This document shows positions 18,662-27,457 of a DNA stretch of 64,000 nucleotides, piece by piece; the stretch's first letter is position 1, and each line of letters begins with the position of its first letter. This stretch comes from Alicyclobacillus suci. Its GTDB lineage: Bacteria > Bacillota > Bacilli > Alicyclobacillales > Alicyclobacillaceae. Where the stretch lies: positions 29,521 to 93,520 of the forward strand of contig NZ_JAFMTW010000014.1 in NCBI RefSeq assembly GCF_017329615.1, given 5' to 3'. The translations under genes and the position numbers were made by a program. The notes beneath the pieces are model-generated. The model saw nothing but the letters and a program-made list of their open reading frames with translations. It was not told the DNA's origin and ran no database searches.

Positions 18662-19681
18662 TCATCCTGCCTCCTCATTTACGCCCACATCATTTACGCC
18701 CACATCATTTACGCCCACATCTCGCAAGTGAAGAACCCGTGCAGATGTCGGATCTAATCGAACAGGGTGTTTAGGTACTTTCGCTATCTCAAACCGGTCC
18801 GTCAAATTATCTAGAGAAATCGGCTGACATGTATCGCAAAAACCAGCCAAATAACCAATCACGCCTAAAATCTCCTCAGCCGCTACACCAGCCTCGCGCA
18901 TCGCCCGCAGCGTAATGGAGCGATTTCGCTTCGCCAACCGCTGACCCATGACATCCAAGACAATCGGCACATGTGCGAACGTGGGTATCGGCTTGCCGAG
19001 GGCATTGTACAACGCAATCTGACGTGGTGTGGAAGACAATAAATCCATCCCGCGCAACACGTCCGTCACACCCATCTCAGCGTCGTCAACCACCACCGCG
19101 AGCTGGTAAGCAAACACACCGTCAGCGCGGCGAACGATAAAATCTCCGCCCGTCGCCATATCCACTCGCTGAATGCCAGCAACCGCATCAACAAAGGAGG
19201 TTTCCCCGTCCGGCACGCGAAATCGTAGCGCCGGATGCTTGTGTACCGCCAATTCGGCCTGTTGTGCTGGCGTCAAATCGCGGCAAGTCCCCGGATATCG
19301 CGGCTCATCCGCAAACAATCCGTGTGGTGCAGACGCGACCTGCGCCAATTGCGCGCGGCTACAAAAACACGGATACAGCCGCCCAAGCGCCTCTAAATGC
19401 AACAGTGCTTTTTCATACAGCGAAAGCCGTTCTTGCTGACAATACGGCCCATAGGGCCCATCGACGTCGGGCCCCTCATCCCAATCCAAACCAAGCCAGC
19501 GCAAATCTGCTAAGGCTTGTTGCACATATTCCCGTTTCGATCTCGCCCCATCGATGTCCTCAACCCGCAACACGAACGCGCCATAGGCAGATCTCATCTG
19601 TAACCAAGACAATACCGCTGTAAACGCGTTTCCTATGTGCAACTCGCCCGTCGGGCTAGGTGCAAACCGGCCCCGTCGCAC
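18662..19681 (-). CDS. gluQ: Glutamyl-Q tRNA(Asp) synthetase
   Basis: A truncated class I aminoacyl-tRNA synthetase relative of GluRS without the anticodon-binding domain; it activates glutamate and attaches it to queuosine in tRNA-Asp. In 339 residues: RGRFAPSPTGELHIGN (HIGH-like) at the start, a cysteine cluster CFCSR...YPGTC near 104-130 as in GluQ zinc sites, and LAKRNRSITL as the KMSKS equivalent near 252. The last 15 or so residues consist of three copies of DVGVN encoded by a perfect 15-bp repeat, an addition outside the conserved fold. The gene heads the leftward run to the aldehyde dehydrogenase. Confidence 0.88.
   Translation of the reverse strand: MRRGRFAPSPTGELHIGNAFTAVLSWLQMRSAYGAFVLRVEDIDGARSKREYVQQALADLRWLGLDWDEGPDVDGPYGPYCQQERLSLYEKALLHLEALGRLYPCFCSRAQLAQVASAPHGLFADEPRYPGTCRDLTPAQQAELAVHKHPALRFRVPDGETSFVDAVAGIQRVDMATGGDFIVRRADGVFAYQLAVVVDDAEMGVTDVLRGMDLLSSTPRQIALYNALGKPIPTFAHVPIVLDVMGQRLAKRNRSITLRAMREAGVAAEEILGVIGYLAGFCDTCQPISLDNLTDRFEIAKVPKHPVRLDPTSARVLHLRDVGVNDVGVNDVGVNEEAG
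18676..18720 (-). repeat. 15-bp in-frame tandem repeat, three copies, in gluQ 3' end
   Basis: Three perfect copies of a 15-base unit (plus strand CATTTACGCCCACAT) encode DVGVN three times at the GluQ C-terminus. A multiple of three keeps the frame, so copy number could vary without breaking the protein. Confidence 0.95.
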
Positions 19682-19837
19682 GTCTGAAGCCCCCTTACAC
19701 CTTCACGTTCTCCTTTTTTCAGGGTAACGCAAAGCGCGTGAGAATGCGAGATGGCGGACGTGCCGGAACGTTTGGTGTTGCCGGAGGATTACGGTACACT
19801 AATCTCGAGATGAATCGTAGAAAGGGGACATCTGGCT

Positions 19838-20815
19838 GTGAAATATAACTACTTAGGTCGCAGTGGTCTCAAAGTCTCGGCACTTGGCCTTGGCACCAAC
19901 TCGTTCGGCGGCCGTGCGGACGAAGCGACGTCCATCCGCATTCTCAACGAAGCGATTGAACACGGTATCAACTTCATCGACACCGCCAACATCTATACCA
20001 ACACGGCTTCCGAGACCATCATCGGCAAGGCGCTCGCTGGCGGCAAGCGCAAAGATGTCGTCCTCGCCACGAAAGTCGGCATGCCCCGTGGGGAAGCGCC
20101 GAACGCGGGCGGGTCGTCACGGAGAGAGATTATGGAACAAATCGACGAGAGCCTTCGACGCCTGCAAACTGATTATATAGATCTCTACCAGATACATACC
20201 CTCGATGCGAAAACGCCGCTCGACGAGACGCTGCGCGCCTTAGATGATCTCGTTCGCGCTGGCAAAGTTCGCTACATTGGCGCTTCCAACTACCAAGCTT
20301 GGGAGTTGATGAAGGCGCTCAGCATCAGCGAACGCGAACACCTCAGCCGCTACGTGGCGATTCAGCCGTGCTATTCGCTAGCAGATAGAACCGTAGAAGT
20401 GGAGTTAGAACCACTCTGCCTTTCGGAAGGTATCGGCATTATCCCGTATTTCCCGCTCGCTGGTGGCATTCTGACTGGCAAATACGCTGGTGGCCAGACA
20501 CCTAGCGGATCGAGAATAGAAAAAGAACCTCACTTCAAACAGCGCCTCGACGAACAGCGAATTGCACTCGGCGACGCGGTTCAGTCCCTGGCGCAAGAAC
20601 TGGGGACGACCGCCGGGGCCTTATCTATCGCTTGGCTGATGCATCGCCCGTCTGTCTCGACCGTCATCGTCGGCGCTTCGCGTCCGGAGCAAGTCGCTGA
20701 CAACGCAGTGAGCACACAAATTGAACTATCTGCCGAGACACTGCAGCGCCTGGACGAGTTGAGCGAACCATTCAAATACACGCGCCCATTCGCTGTATTC
20801 CGCCCCTTAGCTTAA
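19838..20815 (+). CDS. Aldo/keto reductase
   Basis: A 325-residue NADPH-dependent TIM-barrel oxidoreductase reducing aldehydes or ketones. The catalytic tetrad can be read as Asp and Tyr in FIDTANIYTN (about 49-58), Lys in LATKVGM (about 79) and His in YQIHTLD (about 119). The late SIAWLMHRPSVSTVIVGASRPEQVADN is the coenzyme-binding end. It resembles the YccK/IolS-like bacterial group. GTG 19838 has AAAGGGG about 10 bases upstream. The gene is monocistronic, followed by a strong hairpin. Physiological substrate unknown. Confidence 0.88.
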   Translation: MKYNYLGRSGLKVSALGLGTNSFGGRADEATSIRILNEAIEHGINFIDTANIYTNTASETIIGKALAGGKRKDVVLATKVGMPRGEAPNAGGSSRREIMEQIDESLRRLQTDYIDLYQIHTLDAKTPLDETLRALDDLVRAGKVRYIGASNYQAWELMKALSISEREHLSRYVAIQPCYSLADRTVEVELEPLCLSEGIGIIPYFPLAGGILTGKYAGGQTPSGSRIEKEPHFKQRLDEQRIALGDAVQSLAQELGTTAGALSIAWLMHRPSVSTVIVGASRPEQVADNAVSTQIELSAETLQRLDELSEPFKYTRPFAVFRPLA

Positions 20816-20846
20816 CGCACCAGAACATCAACCGAAGCACATGTCG

Positions 20847-20883
20847 ATTACGCCCCGACGCTATCTTGCCGTCGGGGCGTAAT
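20847..20883 (+). terminator. Hairpin terminator after the aldo/keto reductase gene
   Basis: A perfect 14-bp stem (20847-20860 with 20870-20883) and 9-base loop lie 31 bases past the stop codon. The U-run is weak, so efficiency is uncertain, but stem strength and position support a terminator. Confidence 0.7.
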
Positions 20884-20995
20884 GGTTATCTCCCCATTGC
20901 AAAGGGTCGAAAAGCAAACCAATCCAGCGCAATAGACCCAGCGCAACAAACGAAATTCCCAAACCCATACGTGATAAATTAGCGCGCACTAACTA

Positions 20996-21024
20996 TTGCA
21001 CTTCGAAAGCCCTAACGTTAGAAT
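20996..21024 (+). promoter_or_regulatory. Promoter for the FTR1 iron permease gene
   Basis: TTGCAC (20996-21001) and TAGAAT (21019-21024) are spaced by 17 bases. The 10-base palindrome CTAACGTTAG overlaps the spacer and -10 box, and CCTGA-4-TCAGG lies downstream; either may be a regulator site. No convincing Fur box is seen. Confidence 0.5.
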
Positions 21025-21103
21025 AGGCGATGCAAACATGACCTGATTAGTCAGGATTCATACAAACGGAATCATTCTATTATCCAACCTAGGGGGAACC
21101 ACC

Positions 21104-22122
21104 ATGGTACATACCGTCCAAAAAACCCTCGGCATACGCAGGCTGCTGGTCTTGGCTGCAGCGGTGATTGTCGTCGGTGTCCTGGTCTGGCAAGGTGTCA
21201 CAGCGAATGGCAATCCAGACCCAACGAACAAGCACCTCAGTCATGGCGCGGCCATTGTCGACACAGGCATCCTCGTATTCCGAGAGGGCCTGGAAACGAT
21301 TCTCGTCCTGTCCGCCATCACGGCGAGTCTCATCCGCACGCGACAGGTCTACTGGCGGCCCATTTCAAGCGGTGCCGGTCTCGCATTTGCCGCGACTATC
21401 GTCACTTGGTTTGTCGTCGTCGGCATTATCTCATTAGTCGGCCAAACCACCCCAGAGTTGGACATTCAGGCTGGCACTGGACTGCTCGCGATTATTGTGC
21501 TGCTGATTGTCATGAACTGGTTTTTCCATAGAATTTATTGGACCGGTTGGATCTCGATGCACAACCGCAAAAAGAAAGAGATTATCACGACGCTGGAGTC
21601 TTCCTCGGAAGCTGGGTCCGACGCGTCCGCGCTGGAAACCGCGAAGTCGGTCGCCTATAAAGGACTGCTCGTCCTTGGCTTTACTTCCGTCTATCGTGAA
21701 GGCTTTGAAGTGGATTTATTCCTTCAGAGCACACGGATGCAACTCGGGTCTGGCGTAGTCGTCATCGGCGCAGCGATTGGCCTGTTCTTGTCGCTCATCG
21801 TCGCTGTGCTCACATTCCTCGCGCACCGCAAGTTGCCATACAAAAAATGTTGGTTCTCACGGGTGTCATGCTGGGCGTCGTTCTGCTCGTCATGGTGGGC
21901 GAACAAATCCAAGAGATGCAACTGGCTGGTTGGATGGGCACCACCACCATTCCAGTACACATTCCCGATTGGGTGGGGCTCTGGTTCTGCGTATTCAATA
22001 ATGTCCAGGGCATTATCGCGCAGATTATCGCCGCACTGTTTGTCATCGGTTCCTACTTTGGCGCACAGTACGCTCGCGTTTGGAAACCTCGTCGACAACA
22101 TGCCAAAAACGCCGCGGCGTAA
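21104..22122 (+). pseudogene. FTR1-family iron permease, frameshifted at an A6 run
   Basis: A high-affinity ferrous/ferric iron permease of the FTR1/EfeU family, 7-TM with two REGxE iron motifs: REGLE at about residues 60-64 and REGFE at about 198-202. The N-terminal frame runs well to about residue 247 (HRKLPYK), then turns into arginine/serine-rich sequence with no family match. From 21847 the next frame continues the protein naturally (membrane segments, FNNVQGIIAQIIAALFVIGSYFGAQYARVW) and stops at 22122 before a good terminator. One extra A in the run 21842-21847 would restore the frame. This may be a homopolymer base-calling error, a true null mutation, or a slippage site. No efeO or efeB follows. 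ATG 21104 has GGGGG 7 bases upstream. Confidence 0.85.
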
Positions 22123-22135
22123 GTCGCGTATTCGG

Positions 22136-22171
22136 AAAAAGCGGAGGAGGCCAATAGCCCCTCCGCTTTTT
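22136..22171 (+). terminator. Rho-independent terminator after the FTR1 gene
   Basis: A 12-bp stem (AAAAAGCGGAGG with CCTCCGCTTTTT) and a short loop begin 14 bases after the restored FTR1 stop, ending in TTTTT. Its placement after the shifted stop at 22122 supports that as the real gene end. Confidence 0.85.
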
Positions 22172-22184
22172 GTGTCCCCATGTA

Positions 22185-22748
22185 CTACAAAGCTTTCAGA
22201 ATGTCCGCGATTTCCTCGACAATTAACTTCTGATACGCCGTATCCGTGCCATAGCGCCGCATAATTTCTTGGCGCGTCACCTGCAACTTCTCTTGGTAAT
22301 CTGGTGCATCCCGGTTCGGATTTTCCGCCTTGAACGCAACCATCGGCTCCTGTACATAGGTTGGGCGTGGTCCCCAGCGCCCGACGACATCACCGCGTGC
22401 ATCGACAAACAAGACAACGGGTATTGAACGTCCACCCATGGTCAGAAACTGATCTATTGTTTCCAAATGCTCTTCCATAATCAGCACTTCCGTTGGGATA
22501 TGGGCTGTTTCCATCAAGCGAAATACGACAGGCACATTGCGGACGACATCGCCGCACCAGTCTGCAGCAATCACCACGCACCGCAAGCCATTGTTATTGT
22601 AGTTTTCAAAAAATGAACGCAACGTTTCATCCGGCCAAGCAAATTTTCGGTACCAATCCCGGAATTGCTCCTGGTTCTTGGTCATCCCCGCCACAAACGC
22701 CTTCGGAGAGATGCCCTGCCCTGTCTTCTCAGCGAGATTTATCGCCAT
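22185..22748 (-). CDS. Thioredoxin-fold protein with a single active-site cysteine
   Basis: A 187-residue cytoplasmic protein with a thioredoxin fold: the strand VVIAADWCGDVVRNVP near 58-73 stands where thioredoxins have WCxxC, but the second cysteine is replaced (CGDV). The cis-proline strand RSIPVVLFVD near 107 is retained. Single-Cys members may act as monothiol reductases or adapters; function here is unknown. GAGGTGAGG precedes ATG 22748 by a few bases. The gene is convergent with the FTR1 gene and shares the gap holding its terminator. Similar proteins occur widely in Bacillales. Confidence 0.8.
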   Translation of the reverse strand: MAINLAEKTGQGISPKAFVAGMTKNQEQFRDWYRKFAWPDETLRSFFENYNNNGLRCVVIAADWCGDVVRNVPVVFRLMETAHIPTEVLIMEEHLETIDQFLTMGGRSIPVVLFVDARGDVVGRWGPRPTYVQEPMVAFKAENPNRDAPDYQEKLQVTRQEIMRRYGTDTAYQKLIVEEIADILKAL

Positions 22749-22904
22749 TTTTCCTCACCTCTTACTTTATTGTACCAGTGTGCACACCGCATTCAACAAA
22801 CGTTTCATCCGCCTGCTGCACGATGCATGAGCCGTCAAAACGAGGAAAACCTAATGAGCAGTTATGCGACAAACCAACAACTGGTTGAGATAGGAGGCCA
22901 TAAC

Positions 22905-24254
22905 ATGAGACTGCCTCGCACCTTGGCGTCTTTGCTCACGTTCACTATGATTATCGGACTGACAGGGTGTTCCGTAACAAGTAACAACGACACTGGTCAA
23001 CCAGGAACCGGCCGGGGCAAAGCGGATTCACTGGGGACGTTCACCGGTGATCCTCGAACGTCATTAAAAGCTACACCGGCCGATACAGCCGGCCTCGTTC
23101 ACCAAAAGCCAACCGATGCCAGCCTTCCTGCTACCGTATCCCTGGCAGCGCTCCAAAAAAGTAACACATTCTACAACATGGAGATGTTTGATGGAAATGT
23201 CGGCTATCGCTGGGGATATCTGCACGGCAATTTTGCCCTTGAACGAACAGAGAACGCCGGGGTAAACTGGTACTCCATCGCGTTGCCAAGAACCTTACCA
23301 CTTGCGCAGTTAAATAAAGGTACCGGTGCGGTGGAGAATCCGACCGTGCAAGTGACAGGTGAAAATTCAATTTACGTATTCGCAGTCACCGGATCGACGC
23401 TCCTCAACTTGCATACAAACGATGCGGGGCATCATTGGACACAAACCTCCCTGCCTTTGCCCACGAGCGGTCTGCAACTGGAAAGCGTGAACTTGTTAGG
23501 CGACCAAGACGGGTTCATTTTGTTGAGGGGACAAGGCAAGGCGTCCGCCATTCACCAACTCTATCGTCTGCAAAACAACGCGACGACCGCAGTCGCACTA
23601 CATGTTTCCGGCAATGGGAAAGATGCCGGCCTTCCTGCAAGCGCACAAGCCGTCGTTCACTTTACCAATCCACAAGACGGTTGGTTGGTCGCTGTCACGA
23701 CGGACGGGAACGTGCACTTGTACGATTCGCACAACGGAGGCAACACCTGGACTGCATCGACGTTCCACACCCCCCCTGGACTCACGGGCTTCAAGGCTGT
23801 TCGCGTGTACGAACCATCGCGGTTGGAACAAGAGGGGAACTTTCTCGTCCGGTATGCTAGGCCAACGAACAAAGGTACACAATATCATCTTGTTATGTTC
23901 CGCTCCGTCAACGGCGGCAACAAATTTACAACGCGTGTCGAAGACCCGCTATTTGACGCCGTCTCCGACTACATGGGCAATCCCGTCTCGTTCCTGAACC
24001 AGGACTATGCGTTCGCCATCAATGACCAACGACTCGTCGCTTCGTGGGACGGTGGCATGACATGGCGCACCATTCACTCGTCGTCCCTGGAGACCACGCT
24101 AAACGCATACCCACGTGTGCTAGCGACGGACTTCGAATCAGACACGTTAGGTTACTTGCTGCTTCAAACCGCAAATTATCAGCGCACGGCATTTGTCAAA
24201 GTGACGTTGAACGGGACGAGTTCGTGGGCAAATGCACAGGTCGTCAGTCACTAA
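22905..24254 (+). CDS. Asp-box (BNR/Ycf48-like) beta-propeller lipoprotein 2
   Basis: A 449-residue predicted lipoprotein with a hydrophobic leader ending in lipobox GLTGC (Cys at about 22), a polar linker, and a repeat domain with Asp-box variants: ERTENAGVNW, HTNDAGHHW, DSHNGGNTW, RSVNGGNKF and ASWDGGMTW. Several copies have decayed relative to the consensus. It parallels the lipoprotein at 12170-13462 in length, order of parts and C-terminal repeats, so the two are paralogues. AGGAGG lies 7 bases before ATG 22905; the open frame upstream of that has no support. It is followed at 72 bases by the spore coat operon in the same direction, which raises the possibility of sporulation expression, though no sigma-factor site was identified. 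Confidence 0.75.
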   Translation: MRLPRTLASLLTFTMIIGLTGCSVTSNNDTGQPGTGRGKADSLGTFTGDPRTSLKATPADTAGLVHQKPTDASLPATVSLAALQKSNTFYNMEMFDGNVGYRWGYLHGNFALERTENAGVNWYSIALPRTLPLAQLNKGTGAVENPTVQVTGENSIYVFAVTGSTLLNLHTNDAGHHWTQTSLPLPTSGLQLESVNLLGDQDGFILLRGQGKASAIHQLYRLQNNATTAVALHVSGNGKDAGLPASAQAVVHFTNPQDGWLVAVTTDGNVHLYDSHNGGNTWTASTFHTPPGLTGFKAVRVYEPSRLEQEGNFLVRYARPTNKGTQYHLVMFRSVNGGNKFTTRVEDPLFDAVSDYMGNPVSFLNQDYAFAINDQRLVASWDGGMTWRTIHSSSLETTLNAYPRVLATDFESDTLGYLLLQTANYQRTAFVKVTLNGTSSWANAQVVSH

Positions 24255-24326
24255 CGACGGCGCTGACGATTTGCATCAAAAGGCGAGAAGTCAACCCTGA
24301 AATCAACTTTGAAGGAGGAACGCTTC

Positions 24327-24599
24327 ATGCCACAACCACCACTCACCATCCATGAAGCCATGGAAGTACACGAGTTGCTAAACTTCGAGACGATTTGCGC
24401 GATGAAAGCAAAGGGCATGGAGGGTCTCGTCACAGATAGAGCGCTCAAAGCAGTGATGGAACAATTCTTACAACAGTCCGTTCAGGCAATTGCGGAATTG
24501 CAACCACTCTTAGCGGGGTTACCACTATCAGGTAACCACCCTCCTTCCATGCTCCAACAGACGCCGATGCCCCCAACGCAAAATGCGGAGGTGAAATGA
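24327..24599 (+). CDS. Small spore coat-associated (CotF-like partner) protein
   Basis: A 90-residue protein, mostly alpha-helical in appearance: HEAMEVHELLNFETICAMKAKGMEGLV followed by a helix ending LQPLLAGL and a Pro/Gln-rich tail. It resembles the short proteins encoded beside adhB and CotF-type genes in Bacillus (YraG/YraD group), taken as spore coat proteins. AAGGAGG precedes ATG 24327 by 8 bases. It overlaps the ribosome site of the next CotF gene, 3 bases downstream, so the two are translated together. Function beyond spore coat association is unknown. Confidence 0.7.
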   Translation: MPQPPLTIHEAMEVHELLNFETICAMKAKGMEGLVTDRALKAVMEQFLQQSVQAIAELQPLLAGLPLSGNHPPSMLQQTPMPPTQNAEVK

Positions 24600-24602
24600 A
24601 GC

Positions 24603-24992
24603 ATGGCAAACATGGATACCAACATGGATACCAAGAAAGTCGACTTAGACATCGAACGTTTTAGCAATTTGATACCGCTCGCCAATCAATCTGCAGCGCT
24701 TGAATGTCTACTCACCATCAAAAGTGGGGTTCGCAACTACGCCATCGCACTGACCGAATGTGCCACGCCTGAAGTTCGAACCACCGTTCGCAACCAATTG
24801 AACGCCCTGCTCGATATGCACGAAAAGCTCAGTGAACTGATGATTCGCAAGGGTTGGCTACAACCGCACAACCCCGCACAACAGTTTCAAATGGACATTC
24901 AAACAGCACAGATAACGCAATCTATTTGTAAATTGCCACTCTTCCGCGACCGGACGCCGATTCTCGAAACATTCGATACTCCACAACACTGA
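24603..24992 (+). CDS. Spore coat protein, CotF family
   Basis: A 129-residue coat F domain protein. The core VRNYAIALTECATPEVRTTVRNQLNALLDMHEK (about 42-74) is the family hallmark, with the helical C-terminal stretch LMIRKGWLQPHNPAQQ. In spore formers these are minor coat components of ferritin-like helical fold. It sits between a smaller coat-like gene and a zinc alcohol dehydrogenase with gaps of 3 and 9 bases, the same neighbourhood as yraF/yraG-adhB-yraE/yraD in B. subtilis. Expression in the forespore or mother cell is likely by analogy. Confidence 0.85.
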   Translation: MANMDTNMDTKKVDLDIERFSNLIPLANQSAALECLLTIKSGVRNYAIALTECATPEVRTTVRNQLNALLDMHEKLSELMIRKGWLQPHNPAQQFQMDIQTAQITQSICKLPLFRDRTPILETFDTPQH

Positions 24993-25001
24993 GGAGAGAC
25001 C

Positions 25002-26141
25002 ATGATGAAGGCAGTAACGTATCAAGGCATGAAACATGTACAAGTGAAAGAAGTCCCTGATCCCAAAATTGAAAAACCAGACGACATGATTATTCGCGTC
25101 ACCAGTTCTGCTATCTGTGGATCAGATTTACACCTCATCCATGGCATGATTCCTGGGCTACCGAAAAACTACGTCATTGGCCACGAACCGATGGGGATTG
25201 TCGAAGAGGTTGGCCCAGAGGTCACAAAATTAAAGAAAGGCGACAGAGTCATCATCCCGTTTAACGTCGCTTGCGGCGAATGCTTTTACTGCACGCACCA
25301 CCTGGAAAGCCAATGCGAACGCGCAAACCCATATGAGGACACCGGCGGCTTCTTCGGCTATTCCCATACCACGGGTGGCTATGCCGGCGGGCAAGCGGAA
25401 TATCTGCGCGTCCCCTTTGCCAATTTCACATCGTTTCGCCTCCCCGACGACTGCGAACTCGAGGACGAACGACTCGCACTCATCGCGGACGCCATGACGA
25501 CTGCCTACTGGAGCGCTGATAACGCAGGAATTCAGGACGGGGACACTGTCATCGTGCTCGGATGCGGACCCGTCGGCCTGCTTACCCAAAAGTTCGCCTG
25601 GCTAAAGGGCGCCAAGCGCGTAATTGCCGTCGACTACCTCAACTACCGACTAGAACACGCAAAACGCACGAACAACGTGGAAATCGTCAACTTTGAGCAA
25701 CAAAAAAGTACCGGTGCCTACCTCAATGAACTGACGAAGGGCGGTGCCGATGTCGTGATTGACTGCGTGGGAATGGACGGAAAAATGACGCCAGTCGAGA
25801 TGATAGAGACCGCGTTGAAACTGCAAGGAGGAACCCTTTCAGCCATCGAAATCGCGACAGAAGCTGTACGGCGCGGCGGTACGATTCAGGTGACGGGCGT
25901 GTATGGCATGCGCTACAACGGATTTCCGCTCGGGCATATCATGAACCGCAACGTAAACTTACGCACCGGTCAAGCCCCGGTTGTCCACTACATGCCGTAC
26001 ATGTACGAGCTGATAAGCTCTGGGAAGGTTGATCCCGGTGACATCATCACACACAAATTACCACTGGAGCAGGCGCACCACGGTTACGAGATCTTCGATT
26101 CGAAAAGCGACGGATGCATTAAAGTAATTCTCAAGCCATAA
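25002..26141 (+). CDS. adhB: Zinc-dependent alcohol dehydrogenase (AdhB-like)
   Basis: A 379-residue medium-chain dehydrogenase. The catalytic zinc set is AICGSDLH (Cys near 39) and GHEPMG (His-Glu near 65), the structural zinc set is CGECFYCTHHLESQC (four Cys near 91-105), and the Rossmann loop is VLGCGPVGLL near 184. The long insert and overall size match the glutathione-independent formaldehyde dehydrogenase/AdhB branch. Its position directly behind two spore coat genes mirrors the adhB locus of B. subtilis, so it probably belongs to the sporulation programme. GGAGAG precedes tandem ATGs at 25002. A strong hairpin follows. Confidence 0.88.
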   Translation: MMKAVTYQGMKHVQVKEVPDPKIEKPDDMIIRVTSSAICGSDLHLIHGMIPGLPKNYVIGHEPMGIVEEVGPEVTKLKKGDRVIIPFNVACGECFYCTHHLESQCERANPYEDTGGFFGYSHTTGGYAGGQAEYLRVPFANFTSFRLPDDCELEDERLALIADAMTTAYWSADNAGIQDGDTVIVLGCGPVGLLTQKFAWLKGAKRVIAVDYLNYRLEHAKRTNNVEIVNFEQQKSTGAYLNELTKGGADVVIDCVGMDGKMTPVEMIETALKLQGGTLSAIEIATEAVRRGGTIQVTGVYGMRYNGFPLGHIMNRNVNLRTGQAPVVHYMPYMYELISSGKVDPGDIITHKLPLEQAHHGYEIFDSKSDGCIKVILKP

Positions 26142-26145
26142 CCTT

Positions 26146-26185
26146 CCGGCATGGCACTGACGCACGATGGACAGTGCCATGCCGG
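26146..26185. terminator. 14-bp hairpin terminator between adhB and the MFS gene
   Basis: Perfect 14-bp stem (26146-26159 with 26172-26185), 12-base loop, beginning 5 bases past the adhB stop; downstream sequence is A/T-rich. It lies between convergent genes and may serve both. Confidence 0.8.
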
Positions 26186-26227
26186 ACTCTATTATTAGAA
26201 AACCTTTGTGCATATGCCAGAGGGCGT

Positions 26228-27457
26228 TTACGGATTATCCGCCAGCGTTTCCAGCGCACTATCTCGCCTCATCCATAACCAACAGCTTAAACTTACCAAC
26301 GTGACGACCACGGCCATCCCACCAATCACTATCGACGGCCTCCCCCCAAGCAAGATTGACGCATTACCGGCGACAAATCCACCGAGCGGTACCGAAACCG
26401 AGATCACCGCAGCGCGGATGCCGAAGACGGCACCTCGAACTCGCGTGGGAACTGTTCGTTGAATGATAGCGCGGAACATCGGTGGCACCATGCCGAAGAC
26501 TGTGCCACCTAAGAAGGTCGGGATAGCGATGTCAAACAACTGACCACGCGCAAAAAAGTACGAACTCATACACAGGCCAAACATCCCGATAAGCCATAGT
26601 GGCCAAGATGGATGGCGCAGTCTTCGACCTTGCCAACTATAAAAGCAAGCGGCAATCCCCATCCCCAATGCCTGCAGACCAATGAGCATCCCGAGACGCG
26701 TAACCGGTTGGAAAAACTGCCGTTGAACCATCGTCGGAAGGGCTATATCGATGACACCGTAGGCAAAGTTGAGTACAAACGCCAACGCAGTGACCACAAG
26801 GACAACTCGATGGGCGAAGAGATACTTTGCCCCCATCTGCAACGACTGCCACCAAGCGCCATATGGCGCCTTCGCCCGAGTCTCGGTCAGGAGCGTAGGA
26901 ACCTTTAAGCAGTGAATGGCCAAAGCAGCGGCAACAAACGTCCAGGCGTCCACGAGTAATGCCGCTGGTGAACCGACAACGGTAATCAGCCAACTCCCCA
27001 CCAGCGGGCCGGCGAATACCCCCGCCTGAAATACAAGTTCCCCCATCCCGTTCGCACGTTCCAATTGGTCGTCGGCGACAAGCACAGGGACAAACACCAT
27101 CCATGCGAGTTCAGTGAATGGCGCGATGAGGCCGGCCATCAGGAGTAAACAAAGCCATATCCAGACCGGCGACACAAACATCACACAAACCGCGAGAGCG
27201 GTCCAGATGATAGCTAACGTCAAACTGGCGAAGACAGCCAAACGCTTCACCGGAAATCTATCAAATAGTGCACCGGCGATGCAATTTGCACCCGCGACAC
27301 AAACACCATACCCGAACGACAGAACAGAAGCCCATTCAATACCATTTGGGCGCGACAACACGGCCCAAGTACAAGCCATCCACCCGGCTTGATTCCCCAG
27401 TTCCGACACACCGTCGGCAAGGACGAGTTGCCAGAACCATCGCGATAGTCGAACCAT
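26228..27457 (-). CDS. MFS transporter (MFS_3/enterobactin-exporter-like)
   Basis: A 409-residue 12-TM permease. The N-terminus WFWQLVLADGVSELGNQAGWMACTWAVL and LFDRFPVKRLAV near 66 resemble the MFS_3 group (EntS-like exporters, macrolide efflux proteins). The substrate is not inferable. ATG 27457 is 10 bases after GAGGTG; a GTG at 27463 is also possible. The gene is single, on the opposite strand to adhB, and about 290 bases separate it from yjcZ upstream. Confidence 0.82.
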   Translation of the reverse strand: MVRLSRWFWQLVLADGVSELGNQAGWMACTWAVLSRPNGIEWASVLSFGYGVCVAGANCIAGALFDRFPVKRLAVFASLTLAIIWTALAVCVMFVSPVWIWLCLLLMAGLIAPFTELAWMVFVPVLVADDQLERANGMGELVFQAGVFAGPLVGSWLITVVGSPAALLVDAWTFVAAALAIHCLKVPTLLTETRAKAPYGAWWQSLQMGAKYLFAHRVVLVVTALAFVLNFAYGVIDIALPTMVQRQFFQPVTRLGMLIGLQALGMGIAACFYSWQGRRLRHPSWPLWLIGMFGLCMSSYFFARGQLFDIAIPTFLGGTVFGMVPPMFRAIIQRTVPTRVRGAVFGIRAAVISVSVPLGGFVAGNASILLGGRPSIVIGGMAVVVTLVSLSCWLWMRRDSALETLADNP

